64,000 nucleotides of DNA from Vitis vinifera (Eukaryota > Streptophyta > Magnoliopsida > Vitales > Vitaceae), in the NCBI RefSeq assembly GCF_030704535.1, contig NC_081823.1, forward strand, positions 7,322,501 to 7,386,500, given 5' to 3'. The notes under the pieces are model-generated. The model saw only the letters and a program-made list of their open reading frames with translations. It was not told the origin of the DNA and searched no databases. A program made the translations under genes and the position numbers. Positions 26,683 to 39,800 of this stretch are shown piece after piece. The stretch's first letter is position 1. Each line of letters opens with the position of its first letter.

Positions 26683-28430
26683 CTAAATGGACAGCATATT
26701 TACCCATAGTGGCAGTAGCTTATAGAGATCATATTCTCCTGTGTGGACCACATCACTGCAAACCATAACTTGTGAATTTCTGCATATGATTTCAGCATTC
26801 TCAAGTGTAAAACCAGGAAGAACTGGCAAAGGAAATCCCTTTGCCAGGTGCAAGTTCAAATATGGCAAGAAGACTGTGTCAATGACAGTTGACATTGCTG
26901 CCTGCAAAGATTTACAGAACCTTGTAAGTTTCGTGACCAATCAAAGAAGGAGATTACTCTTATTCCGGCTTAGATGTGAACCCCACCTTAGCCATAACAA
27001 CATATGGAAAACCAGAGTAATTAATACAATAATTAAATGTTAAAAATCATATGATATAGAACAAACAACATGATTTATATACTATATTATGCAAAGTTTA
27101 TAAGAGTATATTTCGAAACACATGTTTCAAGAAATATTTCAAACCTTTTCAGAGCAATTACTTGACTTCATGTGTAAAAGTGCTTGGGCCAAAAAAGAGA
27201 CTCCTAGGCTGGGTTGTGGTTGAATGCACGTTTTCATATGCCTAGTACTCTTCACCCAATTGATACATCAAGGTGTTCAGGCCCTTATGGTGAGGTATCA
27301 TTGAACCAATTGGCTGAATGACTAAAAAACTACAACAAATTGGTTTGGTGTTTGGAAATCACAAGTTACATAAGAGGCCTAATCATTTTAAAATATAAAA
27401 ACATAATTTTGGTCACCCTGTTCAAATCCATAAAAAATACCCACAAAAATAAATGCTCCAGATAGAGAAAAAGATCATGACATGCAAATTTCAAAGAGAT
27501 GAGCTAAAAACACAAGCAAGCCACAAGAGGCTGAAACTCTGTAGGCTTAAAACTACTTGGGTTCTTGAAGCAGAAGCTAATTAACATATGATGCAAGTGC
27601 AAGTTAGAGTTTAATGTTCAATGCCACTTTCTTGGAAGTTCATTTTTCTTTTCCATGTTTTTTGTCCTCCTGCTAAACAAATTTCTTTGTGTTGGCCTCC
27701 TTTTTCAATGCCACTTTCTTGCAGGGGAGTGAAGATTGAACGGAGATACCTGAACTTGGTGCATGTCCAAGTCACCAATGTTACTCCATTTCAAGGACAT
27801 AGTAAATTCAGTCAACCCAAAGCTACCAGTGAGGTTGTTCTTTGAAATTTGTATAGAGCCAGTAGCATTAATAACCTGCACCAACAGCATGTAGGATCTA
27901 TCACAAACAACATATTGATTACAAACTAATTATTATGAAATAACTTATATATCCTCACAATTCATAGTCGAAGGACTGAGCTAAATCACAATTCTCAGTG
28001 AAAGTTGAACTCCTTGTGTGAAATCGTAGATTAGATTGTTAATAAAAAGAATATGGGATAAAAATGACAAAATCAATCAAATGATAACAATACCAAAATC
28101 TAAATACAATTTCATTGAATTTTGAACTGTAGTTATCACATTTAGGACAGAGACTGAATTAAACACAATCAGATGGAGTCGTTTAATTCTGATTTCTTTG
28201 TTTTATCTTTTCCTCTTTAAATGTGTTTTCCTCTATGCATTATAAACCAGAATCACTCATCTACTCTCTTCAAATAAAGCCTATGAGTCAATCTAAAGTA
28301 TCCCACAATGCCCATAACTGATATTCTAACTAGCTCCATCAAAATTTAAATTGTTCAGATAATGTCGCTTCCTCCTATATTAGTGATAGTAAAGAGCTTT
28401 GCATTGTTTTTTTGTCTAAGTAAGCTTGAC

Positions 28431-28466
<36 letters not shown>

Positions 28467-31400
28467 GGACAAGATAAAGCACAAAAAGGTAGTGCATGAA
28501 GTGTATGTCTTGTAAATCTCACTTTTCTTCTCGTAAGCTTACCAATGAGATGCACGCCACTTGAATTACTTCACCAGAATCCAAAACATCAATTATCATA
28601 TCTGAGTAAATGGTTGTATCAACTTTATCGTCTGCAATTTTTAACATTGGTTGAGAAGATACAGAAATATTCAGGTTCACACCATCATCTGGGTACTGAT
28701 TGTAGAGTTGAGGAACAATATATTTCCATCCGGCTGTGTTCAAAAGAGACTGATCTGGCATTTTGTTAACAATCCAGCTCATAAAATCTGCCTGAAAATG
28801 AACAGAACTATTAATTCAGATGTTCAACTGCAATTCCATAGTAGATTATATTAGTGTGCAACTCAGTGAGGGCAAGTCCAATTTATGCTCAGCGCAACTG
28901 TTGCACCCCTTGGCCCCAACTCAATGTGAACCAACATCAAGAAAATGTTCTTGAGCCCAAGACTGAGCACAAATCAACTGAGATACCACCGTCCAATCTT
29001 GACTAGGTCAAGCATGGATCAGTTTACATGAATACTGGAATTTTCGTGTAACAAGAGATAAATTTTAGAAACTTACTTTGAAGTAAACAGAAGTTGCAGA
29101 GTTAAAAACATTTTCATCTAATGACATCTCAATCATCTTGGCTGGACCTGTGCAGGAAACGGGAGCTCGATGTTTTTTATGGTAATTGGTGGGAGCTGGA
29201 ATGCCATCCTTTGCTGTGAATAACCCGTTAATCTCAAAGTCAATGGAAGAATTACTTGATACAGGGTCCTTCACAAAAGTAACATTCAGAGCAGCAACAT
29301 GATCTACTGGTATTTCTTTTGGAACAGATTGTAATAAGGAATCAAGCTTTATAATTCCCTCTCTTATTCTTTTGGAAACAGAATCTTCAACTGCAGAGGC
29401 TATTTGCTCTTTGAAAGCATCCACCAGCCTGGAAAATGAGTAAAGCAGATTAGTTAAAATAATTAGTTAATTTTTTCCAGTAGCAAGACGTATAAAGGCC
29501 ATGGAATGTGGAGATTACTTCTCAAACAAAATCAAATTATATAAGAGGACTGCATACCCTTGATAAAACCAAGTTGCCCCACCATCCAACTTCACAAAGA
29601 TATCTTTCACGAAACATCCCCAGTCCAAGAGAGACAGACTTAGAGTTCCATTCTGGTCCTTCAATCCTAGAGTAAGCTCCATGGCCATGCCTTCAACCTT
29701 AGAAAAAGAGGCAACAGTCAGTTTCCTTTGGTTGAGAGACAAATAAAAAATGACCTCAACATCTCAAGAAAATGAAAACAAATCTAGCAAAGAGCAAACA
29801 CTATCATAGTTTTTCCTTCAACCAACAGCAATTAAAATTGATAGAAGAGGAGCGTATAATTCCCAGGAAAGTGTTGCTAACACTTGATGTCCAACAAATC
29901 CACCATTTAATGACAGGAAAAATAAACAAAATAACTACTGAAATTTTTTTGAAGTTGGCTATTCATATAAGTTTGTCCAACAATTCAGCATCCCATCTTT
30001 GATTCTATTTTATTTCCTCATGTCATATCTACTTATTCTATCTCAGTTAATTCATCTGGCCACCAACTTATTTATCAGCTGGCTTCCAGCGACAATACAA
30101 TTAAATAAAATAACACAATAAATAAATAAAATAAGAAACCAAAAACTCTCAAGCTTTCAATACAACACTAGTTGTACCAGAGCATATTTATATCTCACAC
30201 ATGTAGGACAACTACTAAAGTAGCTCCCTATAATCAAATAATGGTGGGCTAGGGCTTTGGTTTTGCAGGAAAATGAACTAGTTTTAGATGAACAAGGAAA
30301 AGATTGCCAGTGGTTCAAGGTAAACTTGCTTCTAATATAAATATGTTATCTGCTGAAGCTGTGGGATCTAGAAATGCATTGGGTGGTTAGTGTTTCAACT
30401 TAGAATGAAGCACCTGCATCACCATATGAGGCAGAAGCAAGAGAAAAAGGAAAAATGAAAATATTACCACTAAAGCAGCCCACTGTCCATGCGAATTATG
30501 TTTCCTACTCTATGAACATTTAGCTATGAGCTGGAATTAAAAGGAAAGATTGGTGAGGTTTCTGATAGCAAGCAAAAATCACCGTGTTCCCATTAGAATA
30601 GCGGTGCCTCAATCAGGCTAGAATGCTGTTATCAGGGTAAGGAGTTTACAGATAAAAGGAAGGGTAGGTTGCCTGCATAATAGTCCAGACCAAAGCATAG
30701 CACGAAAAAGAAGATAAAGAGAGAACCTCGTAATCTCTAAATCCTTCTAGTAGTGTCACCTAGAGGAAAAATCAATTGGGTTGCCATTAAAGAATGCAAA
30801 ATCTGCAGCAAATTTGTATCCATTGAATTGTTAAATTGTCTCAGCAATTCTTGATTGTGGGATCATTTTCAACTATTATTACTTGTTCAATTCAACTTTA
30901 TCCTTGGCAAACTCCTAATGCTTCCTCAAATGCATCACGATTTCAAGAGAGGAGGCTGATGGAAGATTTCAGTATTTGTAATATGCAACTTTCACATACG
31001 AGAAATTTAAGTAATTTGTTCATTGTCAGAAAAATTGAATTTCTGCAATTTTCACAATAAAATCATGGCAGGAATCGCCCTCTGAATCTCGTATTGTCCT
31101 TCCCATCTCTCATGCTATATTCATATTGCAATAAGCATTCCCCAAATCCATAACCCTCAAAATCCAGATCTCTGTATAAAAATACCCCCCCTCTCAACTC
31201 TTAAATCAATATTAAACAAATAAATTTGAAAAAAGAAATGCAAACTAAGTGGATTCATAGATTCTCAACATTAAAGCAAAAGCAAAAGCAAAGTAGGAAT
31301 CCTTATTACATACCAGAACCGAGGCAGCACCTTTATCTGAAATTGGAAACAACCAAGTATCATAAGAATACTTCCAATTCATACTCATATTGGCAGTACC

Positions 31401-31733
31401 ACCGGAAGCAACTATAACCACACCAGCCCCTCCCGAACTAACATATGAAGTACCCACACCCACACTAAGGATAGTGATGTTGGAAAGAAGAATGTCAACT
31501 TGGCCAACAAGTGGGATCTTCACAATCTTTTCGATAGGCTGTATTTCGATTGGGGTGAGAGAGGAAACAGCTTTGTGCATTAACAAATCCTTGACAAAAC
31601 CAAGCCCCTTACTGGATATGAACACAGAAATGAATCCTTCATCGGATTTAATTTGGGCATCCGTAGGAACAGAAAAAAGGGCTAACACAATGAAGAAAGC
31701 AGCTGGCGCCATAAGATTTGAGGAGAGACCCAT
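26683..31733 (-). CDS. LBP/BPI family lipopolysaccharide-binding-like protein (6 exons)
   Basis: Exons joined in frame with GT-AG borders: 31733-31314, 29697-29558, 29428-29077, 28791-28543, 27875-27750, 26901-26683; 501 aa plus stop. Residues 1-26 form a signal peptide (hydrophobic AAFFIVLALF, likely cleavage after PTDA), so the product is probably secreted or apoplastic. The rest has the two-domain layout of the BPI/LBP fold: an N-terminal half with the motif DWGCFVKDIFVKL and GATWFYQG, and a C-terminal half beginning near ADFMSWIVNK and ending with the sheet-rich GFPLPVLPGF then VMVCSDVV. In plants this family includes the Arabidopsis LBR proteins, which bind bacterial lipopolysaccharide; function here is inferred from family. 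Length fits the family (about 480-500 aa). No broken frame is seen. An AT microsatellite lies in intron 4. Confidence 0.9.
28434..28463. repeat. (TA)n microsatellite in LBP/BPI gene intron 4
   Basis: A run of about 15 TA units, lying between exons 4 and 5. Confidence 0.9.
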
Positions 31734-33839
31734 ATCAGAAAATCAATGAATCTTCTCTGGTGGAGCAAAGGTGGGCACTGGCACCAATATATATCAGAGA
31801 ATGAAGAGAGAAGTTGGTGCCATCGTTCTATGAGAAGAGACCCATATGGAAAATATGCCCAGATTAATGTACCACAGGCCATGCAAGCAATTGAGAGAAG
31901 ATGCTGGGGAAGAATTATGAGCCATCATTGCTGCCATTGTTTTGTTCTGAAATTTGCAAGCAACTGATTGCCAGTTATTTGGTTTTATTTAAGAGGAAGT
32001 TCCTTCTCAGGTTTGGAGTTTGTCCATTATATGATTTGCAGTTGCCTACTCTGGCCCCTCAATTCATAAATCATCCACTAACTTAAGAAACTGGGTTTTA
32101 TTTTCCTAGGAAGAGGACAATGTGTACCAAGTTCTCACACAACTGTAAGGCGTGCTGCATTTATTTGGGCATTATTGTATTGCTCTATTGTAATTTTCAT
32201 TTGTGGATTTTACCAATGAAAATGTGAAATATTGCATTTTTATCATGTTTTCTTGATGGGGTAGTTTGTAAATATGAAGGTTTCAGCTACTTGAAAGTGA
32301 TATGACTGTGAAAATGACCTCCATAGTTCCACTTAAGTGTGAGCGGACAGAGAAATGACTTCTTGAATTTGAGCTGATTTTGAACTTACCCTTCACTTGA
32401 ATGTGAGCTGATGGTGAGATGACTACTTGGATTAAAAAGGTATCATTCAGCTTATGACTTCATCAAGGACAGCAAGGCATTTAACCTCATTTGGATGATG
32501 CCTCTTGTTTTGTTTTTTGGCTTGATATGATGAAATATGGGCTACAACAAAGTTTCAGCAAGAAGTAACATTATATGATACCCTAGCTTTCATGTTAAGC
32601 CTTTTTTGATAAAAATATCCAAACACACTCAGAAATTCCCACTGAGCTTACAGCAGGATATTTTGCTTCTTAAATTCCAAATCCAATCAAAGTAAAGCTT
32701 GCTAGAAAATCCAAAATGCATTTACTGCTGGAACCTTTACTGAAGGCATGTTTCAGTGGGCAAAAGGAAGAGCATATATTTGAGAATCAAACAAAAACTT
32801 GTGAGCTCATTTATTCTGGGGTGAGCAGAAAAGGAGAAAATACTCAACAAGCAACATTTGTATATTGCTTTATCTAGTATGGATCAGTGTCTGCATTTGC
32901 CTTCATGGAACTGCCTGATGCTAAGAAATGGCAGATTCAGAAGTGTAATAAGAGGATCAAATATGGGGGAAATAATACAGGAATACATCCAAGAAACAAC
33001 CAAAAACTATGGATGTTGGAATGGAACTGAAGTTTCCCAATAACCTTACTAAAATTAATAAATGATGAACAAGAGAGGCTTAAACAGATGGTTCAATATT
33101 TTTTTTTCCTGAGAATTTTGAATATTGCCTTCAACCATTCTTGGCAGACTAGTAGCAACCTGCAAAATGTAAACCTATACATTCAAAAGGACCTCATGAG
33201 ATCTGAAACTTTACCACCATGTTACAGCTTTTCGTCAGTTTCGGGTAACCTGAAATCTTTGTTACAAATATCATCTAAAGGCATACTATGAACCATATTT
33301 AAAGAGGAACCCGAAGCAAAAGAAATAGACAGCATAACTAAAAAGAAAAGAAAAAAAAAAAAAGGATGAATTATAAAGCAATTTTATTGCTCCAAGGAAT
33401 CATAACCCAACTTGAAAACCTTTTTCATGATGCTTCCAATTATCTCCTTCAGGATCCACAATCCTATCTTTTGTGTTCATATTTCCAAGAGAAAGGAAAA
33501 AAGATTCCTCCCCTTATGTGACCCCTTTTCTCTTTGTGGGTAACAGATTAGGGGTTCTATATTCAATGATTCAGTGGCACAACATATTATGTAATACACA
33601 CTATTATTACAGATAAACATCAAAAGATGGTAAATATGGGCAAGGAAAACAAGGCAAACCCATCAAGAACCCAAAAGTCCGATTCTTCTTGGCCATTCCA
33701 GGGAGCCCATCATTGAGAAGCCTATCCATTGATTCTTTTGGTATCAATGAGGTCATTCTTCATGATGCAAATGCATATTATCTTGTCGATCACATCAAGC
33801 ATATTTGAATGATAACACAAGAGCCTTCTGAACCATATT
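31734..33839. other. Intergenic region between the LBP/BPI and PPX genes
   Basis: It holds the upstream sequence of the LBP/BPI gene and the likely 3' UTR of PPX, both on the minus strand. No other exon is supported. A poly-A run lies at about 33350-33363. Confidence 0.45.
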
Positions 33840-36800
33840 TCAGAGAAAATAATCTGGTGCAGGTTTTTTAGCAGGAGCTCCTCTTGATTCCTGCATTTGT
33901 TACTATAATCTTTCAATGCACCATTACCATAATCAATACAACATGATTATTTAATAAGATAGAAATGCAGCAAAAAAACATAATGTATAATGTGTCTTCT
34001 GCCTACAGGCCATGCACAATCAAGGGTCACATGCCATCCAATTGGTGAAGCATCACATATTGTGTGACTTGTATATGGGTTAATTTCAGAAAGCTTATCT
34101 GGGAAAACACAACGAAGATTTCAAACCCTATGGAGAGAATATCCCAAAAGTTCTGAAACCCTACATGTCTCAGGAGTGCCCCTAGTGGTATCATATAGGC
34201 ATTGCAGGTACCTTCTACAAATAACCTGAGAACTTTTGTTCTTTTGTTCACCCATTGAATGTATGGACCCCTCATCTTAAGGATATAACACAAAACATAG
34301 ATGGCTAGCAAGCATTGTGTATCATGCTGCAATTGCTGCTGCTTGAAATGATAAAAAATTGCATAAGTAATTTTCTGCCTTTGTCAACATTTGTCAACTG
34401 CAAATGGGTAAGTGTACAAACTTGTGGAGCTGCTTCAAACACCCGGAACTCCTTATTAAGATTCTCATCCAGCTCAAGAATTGCAGCTACATTACCACAT
34501 CTGCAATGAGTCCAAGAGTGAAATAAATCATAACCATGGAAGAAAGAAAATGCAGGACAGATCAGAATTGCTAAATTTACCTGTAACAATAATTTGGGGC
34601 TGACCAGACGGTAACGATTTGATTCTTGAACATCCACTTGTATCCTTCCATTACCAATTGATGGGCACGACATATATAATCAATATTATTCTCATGGTTA
34701 AAAGAAGCGACAACACTGCCACCAAATAAGTAACCAGCACCCCGGGGACTCAATCCCCAACCCTCTACAATGTCTTCGGGATCTGACCATAGGAGGTCAC
34801 ACATGGCACCGTCATGGGGTACTTCTTGCTTCCGATCTATTGTTCGGATCTGGCATAGGGATCGTGTTAGTATCCAAAATTAGGTAAAGAAACCTAACCA
34901 AATAGTTCAAGATAGATCCTCTAACCTGGTCGAGTGTGGATATGGCAGGAGAGAGACCACCATGGACACTAAAAATCCTGTTCTCAATGAGGGCCGACAG
35001 GCTGCAATAAACCACCATCAAGAAATTCAAAAACACTAAGTACAAAGAAATAACAAAGTGGACCTGAATTTAAGTTGTGCTGGAAGCAGCTTAATTACTG
35101 CATGACTAGTAATGACCAGAAATATAATCTGATGCCCCATTCCAGATCTTTCTTAAAGAAATATTTGCATAGATGCAAAAAAATGTGTTTGCATATTATA
35201 CTTCAGCATGTTTTTGTTTAGTTTCTACCTGAAAAGAAAGTTGGTTTGTTCCTGAAAAGCAGTGGTGCCTGCTTCTCTTAGAATTCACTTTAATAGTGAA
35301 ATTTCTTGGATTCATAAAATTAAAACATGTAATGAAGCATTGTTTTCAATGTCATATGTGAGGTTCAGTTACAGGTCATGCTTACATGCTTTCAAAACAC
35401 ACATTATATGGGAAAATTGAAAGTGCACTAAAATCATAATGGCCATATGGAAAGAAGTAAGCAGCAGCATACATGTCTGACACAAGTGCAATAACTCACC
35501 AACCTCAAAAAACCTGAATTGTATCTAAGATTGAAAACAAACAGAAGTCTTGGTGACACACATGGATGATCTATCCAACATGACAAAAGACAAAAGGCAA
35601 AACTAGCATAGTCCTTGTTACATAGCAGTCCTATCTTAGGTTGTAATTGTAACTTGTAATCATCACTAACTTGCCTGAGTATCATATACAATCAACTCAA
35701 TTTCATACTATCCCAAACATAATTTGGTTGATAATTATGAAACAGTCACAAATTTCATGCTGGAAAATATTTGGTCATACTTTTCAATTCCCAGCATTTC
35801 CTAACACCCAACCCAATTGCCACTCTACAGTTTTTACTCCTTCCTTAACTTCCATCAGACAGATGCCCTGTGTTTTTTCTAATGCAAATTTACAAACCTT
35901 AAGTAATCAAATATATCGGTGCAGTATCTCCAAACATTCACAGAACCATATTTACGCAGACACTCGTCATAGAATCCGTATACCTGCTAAGAAAGAATAG
36001 ACAGTAAAATACACTCATCATAGAATCGGTATACCTGCTCAGAAAGATTAGACAGTAAATTTGCTGAATGATTAAATAGCCCAAACAAATATGTAAATTA
36101 AAGGCTTAACCTGTGTGATCTGACGACTCTCATGGTTTCCTCTAATAAGCGTTATTCGATCTGGATATCTCACCTGATTTTACACAACTTGTCAGTTGAA
36201 ATCTAAAATGAACCAAAAGAGATAAAAATACTTCAGTCAACTAAGTAATACTCCTGAACACTTCACCTAGGCAACCAAAGGATAAAAACCCAACTGGATT
36301 TTTTGAAATACATGAACTTGGTCAGCAAGATCATAAATGTGAAAGCTATTTGCAGGTCACTATCTGGCAATGGCAACTTAAGACAGAAAAGGCACGGTCA
36401 ACCAATTAAATTTGAATTTATACAAAGCTTCAGGCGCTCCACATAATGGGAATGGCTTCCAAAACATCATTAAAAACAGAAGAATAAGCTTCAAGATAGC
36501 CAGGAAACTAACAAGCAGGTCTTCACATATTTAACCAGAAGACAGGACGAACAAAAATTCTAAAGGAAGTACATAGTGGCAAGAAAGGACCTAGGGCAGT
36601 CTGAAGAATTACTTTTTTTTATGGGTAAACACAAAAGAGAATATATTAAATAGACAAAGGAAGCCCGAAAGGCAACCCAAAGCATACAGGAAGTATACAA
36701 AAAATGTCAAAAGGCTAAAAAGAGCAAAACAGGAGGGAAAACAAAAACCTCACCCGTCCTCACCTAGAGCCCATCCAATCAAAAAAGTCAATTAAAGATA

Positions 36801-39800
36801 AAGGGTCAGCATCTATATACAACTTTATCCAATACCATAAACTACACACAAAAGAATACTTCAACCTATGTACTGAAAACCCTTCATCATCAAACGCTAT
36901 CCTATTTCTTTCTTTCCACACCGCTCAAAAAAGGCAAGAAGGAGCCAGCTTCCAAGCTTTTTTGCGCTTCTTGTCCACGAAGGACCCAAACCAACCAAAG
37001 AGAGTCTCCCTTACCAAACAAGGGAGCACCCGAGTCACCCCAAAGAGAGCGAATAATAACTCCCACAAAACTCTAGTCTTCATGCAGTGAATTAAGATGT
37101 GATTAGTAGACTCCTCTTTGGCTAGACAAAAGAAACATCTATCGGCAAGGGACCATCCCGTCCTTTTGAGTTGATTCAAAGTTAAAACTTTCCCCCATGA
37201 GGCCTCCCAAGCAAAAAAACCCACTCTTGGAGGAACATAAGGGCTCCAAATTATTTTTCTTGGAAACCGGACTGTACTTTCAGGCTCCTCAGCACTGTAA
37301 AGAGACTTAACTGTGAAAAAAACCTATTTTTTGTCTTTTTCCAAATCACCTTATCCTCCATTTCTGCACTAACTCTCTTACTTTGAATTGTCATGAGCAA
37401 CCGCTCCACCAAGACTACCTCCCAATCATTGAAAACCGAAGGGTCCCACACCTCCGCTACCCACTCCTCTTTAGAAACCGCCAAAGCAAACAAAGAGGGA
37501 AAAGAGTTGCACAAAGCCTCATCTCCACACCAAGAGTCCAACCAAAATCTGATTCTTCTTCCATTACCCACGTAAAACACAATGTAGTTGCTCAACCGAG
37601 AACCTTCATTTCTAATCTCCTTCCACAACCCCACACCAAAACCCTCCCTACCTTCCCGGATATACCACCCCCCTTCTTCCACTTCATACTTCCTACTCAT
37701 AACTTGATTCCAAAGAACCTCCTTATCTACCATAAAGCGTCAACTCCATTTACCCAAAAGAGCTCTATTAAGAGTAGAGAGGCATTTGACACCCAAACCC
37801 CCTTTACTTTTATCCGAGCAAACAACCGACCATTTAACAAGATGAATCTTCCTCTCCAAAGCCCCCCCGCCCCAAAGGAAATCCCTTTGGATTTGCTCAA
37901 GTCTCAATCTAACCGATCTAGGCATACGCATAATTGACATATAGTAAATAGGTCTGTTAGACAAAGTGTTTCGAATGAGAGTGAGTCTCCCTCCTTTAGA
38001 TATATATTGCCTCTTCCATAATGCTAATCTCCTCCATAACCTCACCTCCACCCCATCTCACACCGCCACTGAATTGTGAGGTGCACCCAAAGGCAGCCCT
38101 AAATATAAAGACGGGAGCTTCCCCACCTTACACCCAAGCTCAAGTGCCAGCACCTCCAAATTCTCCACCTACCACACTGGAATGATCTCACTTTTATCCA
38201 GATTAATTCTTAAAGCAGAAATGACTTCAAACCACAACAACACCTAGCTTAGGTGAGCCAATTGGTCCTTGGAAGCATTACAAAAAATCAATGTGTCATC
38301 AGTGCACAACAAATGGGTGAGTTGAACTCCCTCACCACCCCTCCCTTTAACCCTATAGCCTATCAAAAAACCCCCCACTAACTGCTCTCTTGATCAAACA
38401 GCTCAAAACATCCATACCTAATACAAAAAGATAAAGAGAAAGGGGATCCCCTTGTCTCAACTCCCTAGAGCTGTTAAAGAAACCTGCTAGTGTGCCATTC
38501 ACCAACACCGAGAAAGAAGCTATAGAAATACATCACTTAGCCTACCCTACCCATTTGTCACCAAACCCCATTTTCCTCAATACCTAGAGCAAGAAATCCC
38601 ATTTTAAATGGTCGTATGTCTTTTCTATATCAAGTTTACACATCACCACGCATTCATTACTTTTCAAAAGAGAATCTACAGCCTCATTAGCTATTAGCAG
38701 TGCGTCCAGAATCTACCTCTCCTTAACAAAAGCATTTTCAGACAAGGATACCACCTTACCCACCACTTGCTTCAGCCTATTAGCTAACACCTTTGCTAAC
38801 AGTTTGTACAACCATCCCACCAAACCGATAGGTCTGTAATCTCTCAGGTCCTCAACATCTCCCTCCTTTGGGACCAGCACCAAGAAGGTAGAGTTCAAAC
38901 TTCTAACATGCTCATGAAAATCTCGGAAAAAACCCATCACCTCCTCTTTCACCAAATCCCAACTAGACTGGCAAAAAACTAAGGAATAACCATCTACCCC
39001 CAAAGCTTTGTCCCCACCTAGATCAAAAAGAGCAGAGACAACCTCTTTAACAGAGAAAGGCTCCTCTAGCCTAGTTGCCTCTTCGCCTTCTAATCTGTCA
39101 AAAACTAACCCACCCAAACTTGGACTCCAACCACCAAGGTCCGACAACAAGTGCTGAAAAGCACTAACCACAGCCCCCTGAATCTCCCTCTCCTCAACTA
39201 TCCAAGAACCATTAATTTTAATCTTGGTCAGATTACTCCTTCTATGACAATTCGCCATCCTGTGGAAAAAACCTATATTCCTGTCACCTTCCTTCAGCCA
39301 CACTTCTCTAGATTTTTAACTCCGGGAGATTTCCTCCATGAGAACTCATTTCTTATATTCCTCCTTGGCCTCCTTTCTTACCTCCCCCTCCTCCACCAAT
39401 AAGGCTCTAGACCTCTCCTCACTATCCCATAAATTGACATGTTGTAATGCCAAACTCTTATTCACCTCCACCTTCCCAAACACCTTGTTCTAGGTTTTCA
39501 AAACACCCTTAAGAGCCTTCAACTTTGCTGCCAAAATGAAACTGCTAGAACCCCTGAAATTGAGCCCTTGCCACCAGTCTTTTAAAAGGTCTTTAAACCC
39601 CTTCTTCTTCAACCACATATTCTCAAAGCGAAAAGGCAAAGGACCTCTCCTCACCCTTCCACCATCTAATAGGATAAAATAGTGATTAGACACTAGTCTG
39701 AGGAGAGTGCTTTGCACCACCCCACTGAACCGACTTTCCCAATCCTCAAACACCAAGAAATGATCCAATCTTGACATAGTTTGCCCATTAAGTCCACCAT

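Noticed and set aside
31390..31749. 119-aa plus-strand open frame
   Set aside because: Antisense to exon 1 of the LBP/BPI gene.
37383..37937. 184-aa plus-strand open frame
   Set aside because: It is the antisense shadow of the LINE at 36613-40219; the minus strand carries the recognisable domains.
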